Below the pieces are notes generated by a model that worked only from the letters and a program-made list of their open reading frames with translations, was not told the origin of the DNA and searched no databases. A stretch of 64,000 bases of DNA. Origin: Gilliamella sp. wkB7 (GTDB lineage: Bacteria; Pseudomonadota; Gammaproteobacteria; Enterobacterales; Orbaceae). Location of the stretch: positions 434,001-498,000 of the forward strand of contig NZ_CM004509.1 in the NCBI RefSeq assembly GCF_001693435.1, written 5' to 3'. Below, in pieces: positions 9,263 to 18,659 of this stretch. The translations under genes and the position numbers were made by a program. Every line of letters begins with the position of its first letter. Positions within the stretch are counted from its first letter, which is position 1.

Positions 9263-11509
9263 CTAGAATGAAAGTTTAGTACTTACAAAAAATGTTCGAC
9301 CTGGTTCATTGTATGTTGCTGCTCCTGCTCCCTTAACGGTTACGATACCATTTACAGGATTTTTTAACGTTGTGGAATTACCCTCTCGGAATAAGCGCTT
9401 ATTAAACACATTATCTATTCCAGCCGTTAACGTAAAGTTTTTATTAAATTGATATTGCCCACTAAAATTTAAAATAGCATAAGGACTAAGTTGGTGAGTT
9501 GCACTATCCGTAGCCTCATCCCCAAGATAATCATATTTTTTCGGTTTTTGTTTACCAAACCAAGTGACCTTAGTTAACAACGACAATTTATCGGTTGTTT
9601 GCCAATCTATTGATGAATTCAAAGTATATTTTGGTATTATTGATAAATAATCGCCAGTCTTTTTATTTTTTGACTGCAACATCCAAGTTAGGTTATTTCG
9701 AAAGTTGACTGTTGAAGTAACGGGAATCGTCAAGCTGCCTTCCAATCCCTCTACAACAGATTTAGGCACATTTTGCCATTGAAAGATATTTGAATTACTA
9801 AATTTATTTTTTCCACCTTGTGCATGACCAACCACTTTTGTGCCAGAATCAATTTTATCATGATAGTCATTACGGAAATAAGTTATGCCAGCAATTAATC
9901 CGTCATTATTATGAAACTCAAGCCCAATTTCTTTATTCACGCTTGTTTCCGCTTTTAAATTTTTGTTACCAATTAAATAACAACTGCCACCCGCACCATG
10001 ACAACCTTGTCCACGACTATAAAGAAGATAGTTTGGGTTAGTTTGATATAGGTTAGGTGCTTTATAAGCTCTAGCAATACCAAGTTTTAAACTGAAATAG
10101 TCGCCTAATTCTTGGGATAAGTTCAAACTTGGACTCCAGTTACCACCTGATTTACTTTGATGATTATATCGTAATGTAGGTGTAAGCATGGTAGTTTGTG
10201 TCAGTTCAATGTTATCTTCGATAAACACACCCCAAAGATTAGCTGAGGAGTTTTCACTACGCATTTTATCTTTGATCCAAGATATGCTTCCTCCTTCTTC
10301 AACGGATTGATTATTTGAGGTTGGATCTTTCATTTTTTGATGATTATACTCACCACCAACAGTCATAGTTTGGGGGATCACCATAGTTAATGGGAAGCTG
10401 GTCTCATTATGTAAAGTAACATTATTATATTTGATGGTAGAAAAACTATCTTTATCAAATCGACCTTCAGTTCCACCAGCTAAACCTTCATTTAAACGGG
10501 TATTATGTGTTTTTTCAAATTGAATATAAGATATTGTATTTAAGCCATTGTCCCAATATGCTTGATGAGTTATTGAATAATTTTGACGAATCATTTTGTT
10601 AGTTTCATCATTATAAAAACGACTCACCAATTGATTAGGATTATTATTTTGTGTATCTCCAGCATAAATATTTCCTTGTCGGCTAATGCTAGTTTCAAAT
10701 TCAATTGATTGTTTATCAGTAATATCCCACCGCAATAGGCCATTGAGATCTTTATTGCGCACCCCCTCCCGTCCTGCACTGACCGAATTCGGATTAATTT
10801 GATGTTTTTTGTTTATATCCCATTCATCAGCATCGGTTTTATTGATATTGCCGTATAGGCGCACACTTAGATTATCGGTTAATCCACCTGTTAATAAAAA
10901 GTTAGTCCTTTTTGTTGAACCTTCCTCACTGTGAGATGGTACATTAATATAACTATTTAAAGATCCATGCCACTCTTTAGCGGGTTGTTTAGTTATAATA
11001 TTTACTACACCTCCAGCCGCACCATCACCATAACGTGCGGCTGCTGGACCACGAAGCACGTCAATTCTTTCAATAATATCTGCAGGTATCCAATTCGTAT
11101 CGCCTCTTGTGTCTCGCTCACCGCGCCAACCATATCGAACAGACATACGACTTTTTACTGGTTTTCCATCAACTAAAATGAGCGTATTTTCAGGCCCCAT
11201 TCCTCGAATATCAATTTGTCGATTATTACCACGTTGACCACTTGTTGAATTACCCGTCAAACTGACACCTGGCATAGTACGAATAATTTCAGAAATATCG
11301 TTTTTGGGCGGCATTTTGCTCAGATCTTTTTGGCTGATAACCGAAACACCCAATGCTTGTTTAGTTTGCTCTGCTGCTGTCACAACCATAACATCATCTG
11401 AATCACTCGCTTTATGAGTTAATGAATTTGTGATCTCAGCATTAGCATTATGACTTGCAAGACTAACAAGTGTGGCAATAAAACAAGTCGATTTATATTT
11501 TGAACGCAT
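9263..11509 (-). CDS. fepA: catecholate siderophore TonB-dependent receptor (FepA/IroN family)
   Basis: Outer-membrane receptor for ferric enterobactin-type siderophores, 748 residues. It has a signal peptide (about 1-24), a TonB box (DDVMVVTAAEQ, about 38-48), a plug with IIRTMPGVSLTGNSTSGQRG and IDIRGMGPENTLILVDGKPV, and a 22-strand barrel ending in F. Segments such as GQGCHGAGGSCYLIGNKNLK and SVNKEIGLEF are specific to FepA/IroN. It could be either; the neighbouring IroE-like esterase slightly favours an IroN-like role. A near-perfect Fur box lies 25 bp upstream. No cognate periplasmic or inner-membrane transport genes are in the window. Confidence 0.9.
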   Translation of the reverse strand: MRSKYKSTCFIATLVSLASHNANAEITNSLTHKASDSDDVMVVTAAEQTKQALGVSVISQKDLSKMPPKNDISEIIRTMPGVSLTGNSTSGQRGNNRQIDIRGMGPENTLILVDGKPVKSRMSVRYGWRGERDTRGDTNWIPADIIERIDVLRGPAAARYGDGAAGGVVNIITKQPAKEWHGSLNSYINVPSHSEEGSTKRTNFLLTGGLTDNLSVRLYGNINKTDADEWDINKKHQINPNSVSAGREGVRNKDLNGLLRWDITDKQSIEFETSISRQGNIYAGDTQNNNPNQLVSRFYNDETNKMIRQNYSITHQAYWDNGLNTISYIQFEKTHNTRLNEGLAGGTEGRFDKDSFSTIKYNNVTLHNETSFPLTMVIPQTMTVGGEYNHQKMKDPTSNNQSVEEGGSISWIKDKMRSENSSANLWGVFIEDNIELTQTTMLTPTLRYNHQSKSGGNWSPSLNLSQELGDYFSLKLGIARAYKAPNLYQTNPNYLLYSRGQGCHGAGGSCYLIGNKNLKAETSVNKEIGLEFHNNDGLIAGITYFRNDYHDKIDSGTKVVGHAQGGKNKFSNSNIFQWQNVPKSVVEGLEGSLTIPVTSTVNFRNNLTWMLQSKNKKTGDYLSIIPKYTLNSSIDWQTTDKLSLLTKVTWFGKQKPKKYDYLGDEATDSATHQLSPYAILNFSGQYQFNKNFTLTAGIDNVFNKRLFREGNSTTLKNPVNGIVTVKGAGAATYNEPGRTFFVSTKLSF

Positions 11510-11533
11510 ATATTATCCCTAATATTATTTTTC

Positions 11534-11552
11534 AATAATGATTATCATTATT
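11534..11552 (-). promoter_or_regulatory. Fur box upstream of catecholate receptor
   Basis: AATAATGATTATCATTATT, an almost perfect match to the 19-bp Fur consensus, 25 bp before the receptor ATG. It lies between esterase and receptor, so the receptor has its own iron-repressed promoter. Confidence 0.88.
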
Positions 11553-11621
11553 AAGTGGAAGTAATATAAATCAAACTATCATATATTCAAGTTGATTAAT
11601 AACTATTTGCCCAAATACTGG

Positions 11622-12551
11622 TTAATGAACGTTAAAATTTATTTGAATGCTATCTTGTAATGCTATAATCGCAGCTGTTTTATGGGATTGTTGCGGGTAA
11701 ACTTTGTAACTTAAATTTAAGTTATGAATCTTAGCTTGTTTTAATTGATCAAATAGATGTTTCGAATTATCCACCATTTTACGATTTTGCCGATGCTTTA
11801 ATAAGAGATTCTGCTTTTCTTTGGGTAACTTGCTATCAAAAGGAAGTAAAGATTGTTCAGCTCCCCCTACAGAGATAAGTAAATTGACGGGATTAATGAG
11901 TGGTGGCTGATTATCTAATAAGTATTTCGATAATACTTTAAACATATATCCATCGCTAAACCACATAGATGGACTCGATACCACATAGGTATTAAAAATC
12001 ACTGGTTTTGTTAAAAAAATATATAAATTAAATAATCCACCGTATGAATGTCCAAAAATAGCTTGCTGTTTTAAATTAATCTTATAGCGTTTTTCCATTT
12101 CAGGTTTAAGTTCTTTTGTTAAAAAATCATAAAACGCATCTGCTCCACCATATTTACCCGATAAATTAATTTGATTATTCGGTAAGGTCTCAAAAACAAA
12201 ATGATCTGGTTTAGGTAAAAAATCAAAATCACGACGTGTTTGATTAAGATAGTCAATTGCGACAATTATACCTTCTTGAAGAATGCAACGCTCACAAGCT
12301 TGGCTTTTAATAATGTCATTTGCTGTTAAAAAATAATTGTCACCATCAAGAAGATAAATAATTGACCAACCACCTTTCGGTGTAGGTTTATTAGGAGTGT
12401 AAATAGAAACTTTATAATCACCACTTGCCGTTGAATGAAATATTTCAGTCTGAGCATTAGGAATAACCACGTTGTTTGTAGAAATGGATTTTGATTGGCA
12501 ACCTGTTATGACCAAAAGCATTATTATATATAACAGAATAAAACGTGGCAT
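11622..12551 (-). CDS. lipoprotein alpha/beta-hydrolase, siderophore-esterase-like (IroE type)
   Basis: Putative esterase of the PF00756 family, 309 residues. A lipoprotein signal MPRFILLYIIMLLVITGC ends in a lipobox with C18. The nucleophile elbow is GHSYGGLFN near residue 168 and the catalytic His is probably in QSHKTAA near the C-terminus. The adjacent FepA/IroN-type receptor suggests hydrolysis of enterobactin or salmochelin trilactone in the periplasm, as IroE does; that is inference. IroE is usually held by an uncleaved N-terminal anchor, whereas this protein should be lipid-anchored. I see no clear Fur box before it. An AGGA site lies 7 bases before the ATG. Confidence 0.75.
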   Translation of the reverse strand: MPRFILLYIIMLLVITGCQSKSISTNNVVIPNAQTEIFHSTASGDYKVSIYTPNKPTPKGGWSIIYLLDGDNYFLTANDIIKSQACERCILQEGIIVAIDYLNQTRRDFDFLPKPDHFVFETLPNNQINLSGKYGGADAFYDFLTKELKPEMEKRYKINLKQQAIFGHSYGGLFNLYIFLTKPVIFNTYVVSSPSMWFSDGYMFKVLSKYLLDNQPPLINPVNLLISVGGAEQSLLPFDSKLPKEKQNLLLKHRQNRKMVDNSKHLFDQLKQAKIHNLNLSYKVYPQQSHKTAAIIALQDSIQINFNVH

Positions 12552-12638
12552 AGTTTATCCTAAACAATCATAGCTTGCTGAAACAAAATTAATGAACACA
12601 TCTAATTTATTCAATAATAAACTTAATAAAATAATGCC

Positions 12639-12663
12639 ACTGCCGAATGGTTAATTCGACAGT
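12639..12663 (-). terminator. hairpin after ribB
   Basis: Stem ACTGCCGAAT / ATTCGACAGT with one mismatch, 15 bp past the ribB stop. The T tail is poor in the minus direction, so this is a tentative terminator. Confidence 0.4.
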
Positions 12664-12677
12664 TTACATCCTTATGT

Positions 12678-13322
12678 TTAGACTGAAAAAGTGTTCCGAT
12701 AAGCAACAATATCTTCAATTGTGACAACGGGTAAATGATGCTGTTTGGCAAATTCGACAACTTGCGGTGCCCTTGCCATCGTTCCATCATCATTAGTTAA
12801 CTCACAAATTACAGCAGCTGGTTTAAAACCTGCTAATGAAACCAAATCAACTGATGCTTCAGTATGCCCTCGGCGATTCAAAACACCGCCCTCTTTAGCA
12901 ACTAATGGAAATACATGACCAGGATGGTTTAAGTCACTAGGTTTCGCATTATCAGCAACGGCGGCTTTTACAGTCGTTACTCTATCTGCTGCAGATACTC
13001 CAGTAGTAACACCTTTAGCGGCTTCAATTGTAATGGTAAAAGCAGTATGATTTTTACTGGTATTATTGGCGACCATCATAGGCAATTCTAATTTGTCACA
13101 AAAAGATTGTGGCATACATAGGCAAACGATACCACTTCCATATCGAATAGTTAGTGCCATTTGTTGAGTTGTAATTGTTTCTGCCGCCCAAATGACATCG
13201 CCTTCGTTTTCGCGATCTTCATCATCTAAAACTAATACCCCAGATCCTGCCTTAATTGAAGCAATAGCTTTTTTTACTCGCTCAATTGATGTTCCAAATT
13301 CATTTAAATTAAACTGATTCAT
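12678..13322 (-). CDS. ribB: 3,4-dihydroxy-2-butanone-4-phosphate synthase
   Basis: Converts ribulose-5-phosphate to DHBP and formate, the first committed step of the xylene-ring branch of riboflavin synthesis. 214 residues, monofunctional like E. coli RibB (217). The metal and substrate loop [12 protein letters not shown] (about 29-40) is present, as are GHVFPL and RRGHTEA (His and Glu metal ligands) and the C-terminal [13 protein letters not shown]. An FMN riboswitch lies upstream, so expression is shut down by excess FMN. The leader between riboswitch and ATG is about 225 bases. Confidence 0.96.
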   Translation of the reverse strand: MNQFNLNEFGTSIERVKKAIASIKAGSGVLVLDDEDRENEGDVIWAAETITTQQMALTIRYGSGIVCLCMPQSFCDKLELPMMVANNTSKNHTAFTITIEAAKGVTTGVSAADRVTTVKAAVADNAKPSDLNHPGHVFPLVAKEGGVLNRRGHTEASVDLVSLAGFKPAAVICELTNDDGTMARAPQVVEFAKQHHLPVVTIEDIVAYRNTFSV

Positions 13323-13548
13323 GGTAGATACCTATCCTGTTTTATTAAGTTAATTATATTTATTCTTAACTAAAATAAACCTAATCCAAACTAATATTTC
13401 ATCTAATTAATTAAAATAAGTTTACATCTACAATAATTGCCAAAAGCAAAGTTAAATTAGTTAAGTTATAAATATATTAAATACCAGAATCAGGGCAAGT
13501 GCTTGACCATAGTGATTTTGCTATAAAGCAAATATAGAAAAGATAAGC

Positions 13549-13690
13549 CACTCTCTTTCATCCAGACTTTAACTGTCGGCTTTGGAATCTCACCAAATCT
13601 GCTTGTCCTCAATAAAATTGAAATTTATTAAGCGCTCGTGGGCTATAACCACCGGTGGGGAATTACACCCCGCCCTGAGAATTTTGTCAG
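13549..13690 (-). promoter_or_regulatory. FMN riboswitch (RFN element)
   Basis: Read on the minus strand, the conserved RFN blocks appear in order: CTCAGGGCGGGGTGTAATTC, CCCCACCGGTGG, AGCCCACGAGCGCTT, CAGATTTGGTGAGATTCC, GCCGACAGTTAAAGTCTGG and ATGAAAGAGAGT. It lies in the ribB leader. A short hairpin with a TTCG loop (about 13687-13700) precedes it. I could not identify the expression platform in the 225 bases before ribB. Confidence 0.95.
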
Positions 13691-13751
13691 CGAACTGACC
13701 GCCAACACTATAATATAAAATAGGAAAAAACACACGGATATTTTATAAGGT

Positions 13752-13780
13752 TAAAAAAATTGCCGCATCATGCGGCAATC
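13752..13780 (-). terminator. intrinsic terminator of pot operon
   Basis: Nine-base perfect stem ATTGCCGCA / TGCGGCAAT followed on the minus strand by a run of seven T, 20 bp past the potI stop. Confidence 0.88.
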
Positions 13781-13799
13781 TTTGATATAAATAAGGTAA

Positions 13800-14801
13800 T
13801 TAGCTCATACGAATTTCACGTAAATGTCGTTTTTCAGCACGTCGCATCCAAAGCCATGAAATGAAACCAATAATACCCACAATTAACAATATAATCGTTG
13901 CTAACGCATTAACTTGTGGATCCACACCTAAACGTACTTTCGAAAATATAAGTTTCGGTAACGTCATTGCACCTGGTCCCGTCACAAAATTCGCGATAAC
14001 CACATCATCAAGCGATAAAGTAAATGCCAATAACCAACCAGAAACAAGAGCTGGGGCAATCATAGGTAAGGTGATAATGAAAAATACCTTTAATGGATTT
14101 GCGCCCAAATCTAATGCGGCTTCTTCAATTGACTTATCCAACTCTCGTAATCTAGCACTAATAACAACGGTCACATATGCAGTACAAAACGTTGCATGAG
14201 CCATCCAAATGGTCATTGCTCCTCGTTCCTTAGGCCAACCAAGCACTTGCCCCATTCCAACAAATAGTAATAATAATGCTAGACCAGTTATTACATCAGG
14301 CATAACAAGCGGTGCGGTTGTCATAAAAGAGAATAAATTAGAGCCACGGAATCGTTTAAAACGAATAATGGCAAAAGCAGCTAAAGTACCAAGTACTATT
14401 GCCAACGAAGCAGCCCCTGCAGCAATACTCAAACTTAATCCTACCGCTTTAAGTAACGCTTGATTATGAACCAATTCAAAATACCATTTGGTCGAAAATT
14501 CAGCCCAAACTGTAACAAGTCTTGAACTATTGAACGAATAAACGATTAAAATAATCATAGGGATATATAAAAAGGATAAACATAATAAAATAATTAATCC
14601 TTTTAAACATCGAACTAATAGCGATATTGTTACAAGACCAGTCAAAATAAGGCTAAATATCAAACATCCCACATATAAGTTAATACTGCCCAATAAAGCA
14701 AAGCCTGATGCCGAAATTAAAATCGACAGCACTAATGAACCTAAAAATGAGGAGATAAAAACAATCAATGCAGATCGCATAATTAATGGTAAATTATTCA
14801 T
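13800..14801 (-). CDS. potI: putrescine ABC transporter permease PotI (extended N-terminus)
   Basis: Inner-membrane permease of the PotFGHI putrescine importer. The core from CLKGLIILLCLSFLYIPM onward matches PotI closely (YSFNSSRLVTVWAEFSTKWY, ITAPLVMPDVITGL-like, EAALDLGANPLKVFF coupling EAA loop). E. coli PotI has 281 residues; this has 333. The conserved start MNNLP is kept, but about 50 residues with two extra hydrophobic helices (roughly 8-65) are inserted before the first core helix. It begins immediately after the potH stop and is the last gene of the operon. Confidence 0.92.
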   Translation of the reverse strand: MNNLPLIMRSALIVFISSFLGSLVLSILISASGFALLGSINLYVGCLIFSLILTGLVTISLLVRCLKGLIILLCLSFLYIPMIILIVYSFNSSRLVTVWAEFSTKWYFELVHNQALLKAVGLSLSIAAGAASLAIVLGTLAAFAIIRFKRFRGSNLFSFMTTAPLVMPDVITGLALLLLFVGMGQVLGWPKERGAMTIWMAHATFCTAYVTVVISARLRELDKSIEEAALDLGANPLKVFFIITLPMIAPALVSGWLLAFTLSLDDVVIANFVTGPGAMTLPKLIFSKVRLGVDPQVNALATIILLIVGIIGFISWLWMRRAEKRHLREIRMS

Positions 14802-15980
14802 TTATTTACCTCCCAATTGTCGGTTCTGAAATTTATTAAAGTAATAAATAGGGACAATTAATATCAATAACATCACGGTTGCAACGGCGGAAGCTGCTGG
14901 CCAATCATGATTATTAAAGAATTCAGCCCATAGCTGTGTACCAATCATTAAACTATCCGATGGACCTAACAGTTCAGGTATTACATATTCCCCTACCGCA
15001 GGAATAAAGACCAACATTCCACCAGCGATAACCCCATTTTTGGTTAATGGTACAATAATGTTAAAGAAAGTTTTAATTGGCTTACAACCTAAATCTAAAG
15101 CTGCTTCAATAAGTGTGGTATCGACTTTGCTTAACGATGTATAAATTGGCAATACAACAAATGGTAGATAAGAATAGACAATACCAATATAAACCGCTAA
15201 ATAGGTTTTCATAATTATTAAAGGTTGATCAATTACCCCCAACCACATTAAGAAATTATTTAAAAGTCCATTAGGATTTAAAATACCAATCCAAGCATAA
15301 ACACGAATTAAAAATGAAGTCCAAGAAGGCAAAATAATCAACAATAATAAAATATTTCGACTCGATGGTTTACACTGTGATATAGCCCAAGCTAACGGAT
15401 AACCAATTAAAATGCATAACAGTGTTGAGATAGCTGCGACTTTTAATGATTGTAAATAAGAATCGATATAGATAGTATCTTCAAATAAATTGAAATAATT
15501 ACCAAAATTTAAAACAATATTAAGTAGACCATCTTCATAACTCAACAGATCAGTATAAGGAGGTACTGCTATAGCAGCTTCCGAAAAACTGATACGAAAA
15601 ACAATCAAAAACGGCAATAAAAATAGCAATAGCATCCATAAATAAGGAATCGCTATCACTAATAGACGCCCGTACAATGTCATTAAGTCAGAATCATCTC
15701 GTTGTTGACGCATTTTTTTGAATGCAAAATAAATCGCAACTAAACCCAACCCGGCAGGTATATATAAAATACTGCCCGCTATAATTAAACGGTAAGCGAA
15801 TTTAGAGGGTTTATAATGCACCAAATATGCACCTAAACAAGATAATAGTAGACTTAATACCATAGAGGTAAATAACGCATCTAAAAACAAATTGTCAAAT
15901 GCATTTGTCGTTACAAAACGTAAATAAACATTGAGTAACACCAATGCATTTAGAAACAAACCACAATAAATGGATCGCAT
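14802..15980 (-). CDS. potH: putrescine ABC transporter permease PotH (extended N-terminus)
   Basis: Second permease of the importer. The ATG at 15980, eight bases after GAGG, is preferred to the TTG three bases earlier; this gives 392 residues. The core from about residue 103 (GRLLVIAIPYLWMLLLFLLP) follows E. coli PotH, with ILPSWTSFLIRVYAWIGIL and the EAA loop EAALDLGCKPIKTFF. E. coli PotH has 317 residues with only a short polar leader before that point. Here about 100 residues with roughly three hydrophobic helices and a charged linker (KKMRQQRDDSD) precede it. Both permeases of this system are therefore N-terminally enlarged. Confidence 0.92.
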   Translation of the reverse strand: MRSIYCGLFLNALVLLNVYLRFVTTNAFDNLFLDALFTSMVLSLLLSCLGAYLVHYKPSKFAYRLIIAGSILYIPAGLGLVAIYFAFKKMRQQRDDSDLMTLYGRLLVIAIPYLWMLLLFLLPFLIVFRISFSEAAIAVPPYTDLLSYEDGLLNIVLNFGNYFNLFEDTIYIDSYLQSLKVAAISTLLCILIGYPLAWAISQCKPSSRNILLLLIILPSWTSFLIRVYAWIGILNPNGLLNNFLMWLGVIDQPLIIMKTYLAVYIGIVYSYLPFVVLPIYTSLSKVDTTLIEAALDLGCKPIKTFFNIIVPLTKNGVIAGGMLVFIPAVGEYVIPELLGPSDSLMIGTQLWAEFFNNHDWPAASAVATVMLLILIVPIYYFNKFQNRQLGGK

Positions 15981-15998
15981 CAATATATCCTCTTGTGT

Positions 15999-17135
15999 TT
16001 ATTCAGTAAGTACAACGCAACTATCAATTTCCCAACTGAGGTTAATGACATCGCCCCAAGTTGGCATACCTTTACGATAGCGATGTTCGTTTTGTAGTTG
16101 AGCAATAATAATTTGTCCACTTTCCAATTTAACGTGATAAATAGAGAGATCACCTAAATAGGCTATTTCAACCACTTCACCGGTTGCAAAATTGTAGCCT
16201 TCTTTTGGTATTTCATCACAAAGTTTAATTTTTTCTGGTCGTAAGGCAACCTGAATTGGAACACCTTCAACAGCAGGTGAATCGTAATCCACTTTTAAAG
16301 GTTGTTTAATCATAGGGCAACTGATGATTAAGCCATCTTCTAATGTTTCTTGCAAAATACCGTCAAATACATTAACCGAGCCAATAAATTCAGCACTATA
16401 ACGACTATTTGGATGTTCATAGATTTCTTCAGGCTCACCAATTTGAACAAATTGTCCTTTATTCATAATTGCAATACGCCCTGCCATTGTCATGGCTTCT
16501 TCTTGATCATGAGTAACCATTACACATGTAGCGCCAACCTGCTCTAAAATACTAACGACTTCAAGCTGCATTCGATCACGCAGTTGTTTATCTAATGCCC
16601 CCATTGGTTCGTCCAACAGGAGTAATTTAGGTCTTTTCGCTAAACTTCTTGCCAATGCGACACGTTGTCTTTGACCACCTGATAATTGGTGTGGCTTGCG
16701 CTTACCAAATTGTTCCATGTGCACAAGTGCTAACATTTCTTCAACACGATGCTTAATTTCACTCTTGTCTAGTCTGTCTTGTTTTAGACCAAAAGCTATA
16801 TTTTGCTCAACCGTCATGTGAGGAAAAAGAGCATACGATTGAAACATCATATTTATAGGACGATTATAAGGAGGGACTTGTGATAAATCCTTACCATCGA
16901 GAATAATTTGTCCAGACGTTGGTTGTTCAAAACCAGCAAGCATCCGCAATAATGTTGATTTACCACTACCCGAAGCACCTAATAAAGCAAAAATTTCTCC
17001 GGTATAAATGGTTAAATTTACATCATCAACAGCATAATAATCATCATTGAAAACTTTCGTTAAATTTTTGATCTCCAATAATGGAGTTATCATCTTTTTT
17101 TTAGGCTGTACCTGATTTGTTGTTTTATCGTTCAC
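15999..17135 (-). CDS. potG: putrescine ABC transporter ATP-binding protein PotG
   Basis: ATPase of the PotFGHI importer. The GTG at 17135 is the best start: GAGG lies 8 bases upstream and the product (MNDKTTNQVQ..., 378 residues) aligns end to end with E. coli PotG (377). Walker A is GASGSGKST, the signature is LSGGQRQRVALARSLAKRP, Walker B LLLLDEPMGALD, and the H-loop THDQEEAM. The C-terminal TOBE region (VALRPEKIKL) follows the PotG pattern. Spacing of 18 bp to potH. Confidence 0.94.
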   Translation of the reverse strand: MNDKTTNQVQPKKKMITPLLEIKNLTKVFNDDYYAVDDVNLTIYTGEIFALLGASGSGKSTLLRMLAGFEQPTSGQIILDGKDLSQVPPYNRPINMMFQSYALFPHMTVEQNIAFGLKQDRLDKSEIKHRVEEMLALVHMEQFGKRKPHQLSGGQRQRVALARSLAKRPKLLLLDEPMGALDKQLRDRMQLEVVSILEQVGATCVMVTHDQEEAMTMAGRIAIMNKGQFVQIGEPEEIYEHPNSRYSAEFIGSVNVFDGILQETLEDGLIISCPMIKQPLKVDYDSPAVEGVPIQVALRPEKIKLCDEIPKEGYNFATGEVVEIAYLGDLSIYHVKLESGQIIIAQLQNEHRYRKGMPTWGDVINLSWEIDSCVVLTE

Positions 17136-17237
17136 GCTTTTTTCCTCATAACAACAAGCCATAAAAAACGAGACGGAAAGATTATTGAATCTCCCCGTCT
17201 AGAATAAATAAGTCAATTATTTGACTTTTTCAAACGG

Positions 17238-18347
17238 TTATTTGCCCGTTTTAAGTTTTGTCCATGTGCGAGTGATCACACGTTCAAGTTTTGGCTCTTT
17301 CACTGTTAAAGTGAATAGCTTTTCCATTACTTCCGGTCTTGGATAAACCGCAGGATCGTTTTTCACTTCTGGTTTAACAAACTGATCGTTTGCAACTTTA
17401 TTCGCACTTGCAAAGTTAACATCATTAGTCACTTGTGCAGCAATTTCTGGTTTCAGAATGAAGTTTAATAACTCATAAGCTTCATCAGGATTTGCAGAAT
17501 CTTTTGGAATAGCAAATGTATCAAAGAAAACTAACGCGCCTTCTTTCGGGATTTGATAACCAATGTGCACACCATTTTTTGCTTCATTAGCTCTATCACG
17601 AGCTTGTAAAATGTCTCCAGACCATCCTAAAATCACACAAATATCACCATTTGCTAAATCAGTAACATATTGAGATGAATGGAAATAACGGATATATGGT
17701 CTGACTTTCGACAACAATTCATAAGTTGCACCAGTATAATCTTTTGCATCTGTACTGTTTGGATCTTTGCCTAAATATTTCAGAGCACTTGAAAAGATTT
17801 CAGTTGGAGCATCTAAAAATGCCACACCACAATCTTTAAGTTTTTCCATATTTTCAGGGTTAAAAACTAAATCCCAACTATCAACAGGAGCATTATCTCC
17901 TAGACGTTCTTTAACTTTATCAATGTTATAACCGATACCTGTAGTCATCCATACATAAGGGATCGCATACTTGTTATCTGGATCATGGTTAGCCATTAAT
18001 TTCATTAAATTTGGATCAAGATTTTTCCAATTTGGCAATTTACTTTTATCTAATGGTAGATAAATATCAGCTTTAATTTGTCTTTCTAAAAAACTGTCCG
18101 ATGGTGAAACGACATCGAAACCAGAATGACCAGCCATTAGCTTACCTTCAAGAGCCTCATTAGAGTCATACACATCATAAACAAGTTTGATTCCAGTCGA
18201 TTTTTCGAAATCGCTGATAGTGCTATTACCAATTTGACCTGCCCAATTATAAAAATGCACAACGCGATCTTTAGCTATAGCAGATTGAGATAATGCTAGT
18301 GAAACACCAGCTATGATTGAAAGAATTGTTTTACGTTGAGTAAACAT
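17238..18347 (-). CDS. potF: periplasmic putrescine-binding protein PotF
   Basis: Binds putrescine in the periplasm for delivery to PotHI. The ATG at 18347 is taken as start; GTG codons at 18353 and 18356 are alternatives closer to the GGAG. The signal peptide (about 1-25, ending SAIA) is followed by DRVVHFYNWAGQIG, the PotF N-terminus. Residues typical of the polyamine site are seen in YNWAG, SPSDSFLERQ, WGWSGD-like ILGWSGDI and FFDTFAIPKD. First gene of potFGHI. Confidence 0.94.
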   Translation of the reverse strand: MFTQRKTILSIIAGVSLALSQSAIAKDRVVHFYNWAGQIGNSTISDFEKSTGIKLVYDVYDSNEALEGKLMAGHSGFDVVSPSDSFLERQIKADIYLPLDKSKLPNWKNLDPNLMKLMANHDPDNKYAIPYVWMTTGIGYNIDKVKERLGDNAPVDSWDLVFNPENMEKLKDCGVAFLDAPTEIFSSALKYLGKDPNSTDAKDYTGATYELLSKVRPYIRYFHSSQYVTDLANGDICVILGWSGDILQARDRANEAKNGVHIGYQIPKEGALVFFDTFAIPKDSANPDEAYELLNFILKPEIAAQVTNDVNFASANKVANDQFVKPEVKNDPAVYPRPEVMEKLFTLTVKEPKLERVITRTWTKLKTGK

Positions 18348-18659
18348 GCTCACCACTTCTCCTCTAGTTAGGGATATTACATGTTAGACACAAGCCCATT
18401 GTGAAAAAACAACGGACCCCCAAATTTTGCCATTATTCGTTATTGAATGATATGGCGAAACCGAGATAATCAGGCAATCACAAGTCATTAAAAAAGCTAA
18501 TGAACATGTAGAGCTAACCTTGTATTACGAGGGATAAAATACATTTTTTTTTTGAGATGTCTACTTAAAAAATCAAATATCTTAAGTTTCAGGATTGAGT
18601 GATTATATTTTAATCAAACAATCCTTATTTCACCGATAATTAACAGTTAAATTTCTTTT
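18348..18659. other. potF upstream region
   Basis: About 310 bp between potF and the ecotin gene's 3' end. It must hold the pot operon promoter. I see no clear operator, hairpin terminator or RNA gene in it. Confidence 0.4.

Noticed and set aside
13861..14463. Plus-strand frames opposite potI
   Set aside because: Antisense shadows of a conserved permease gene; no ribosome sites or family features.
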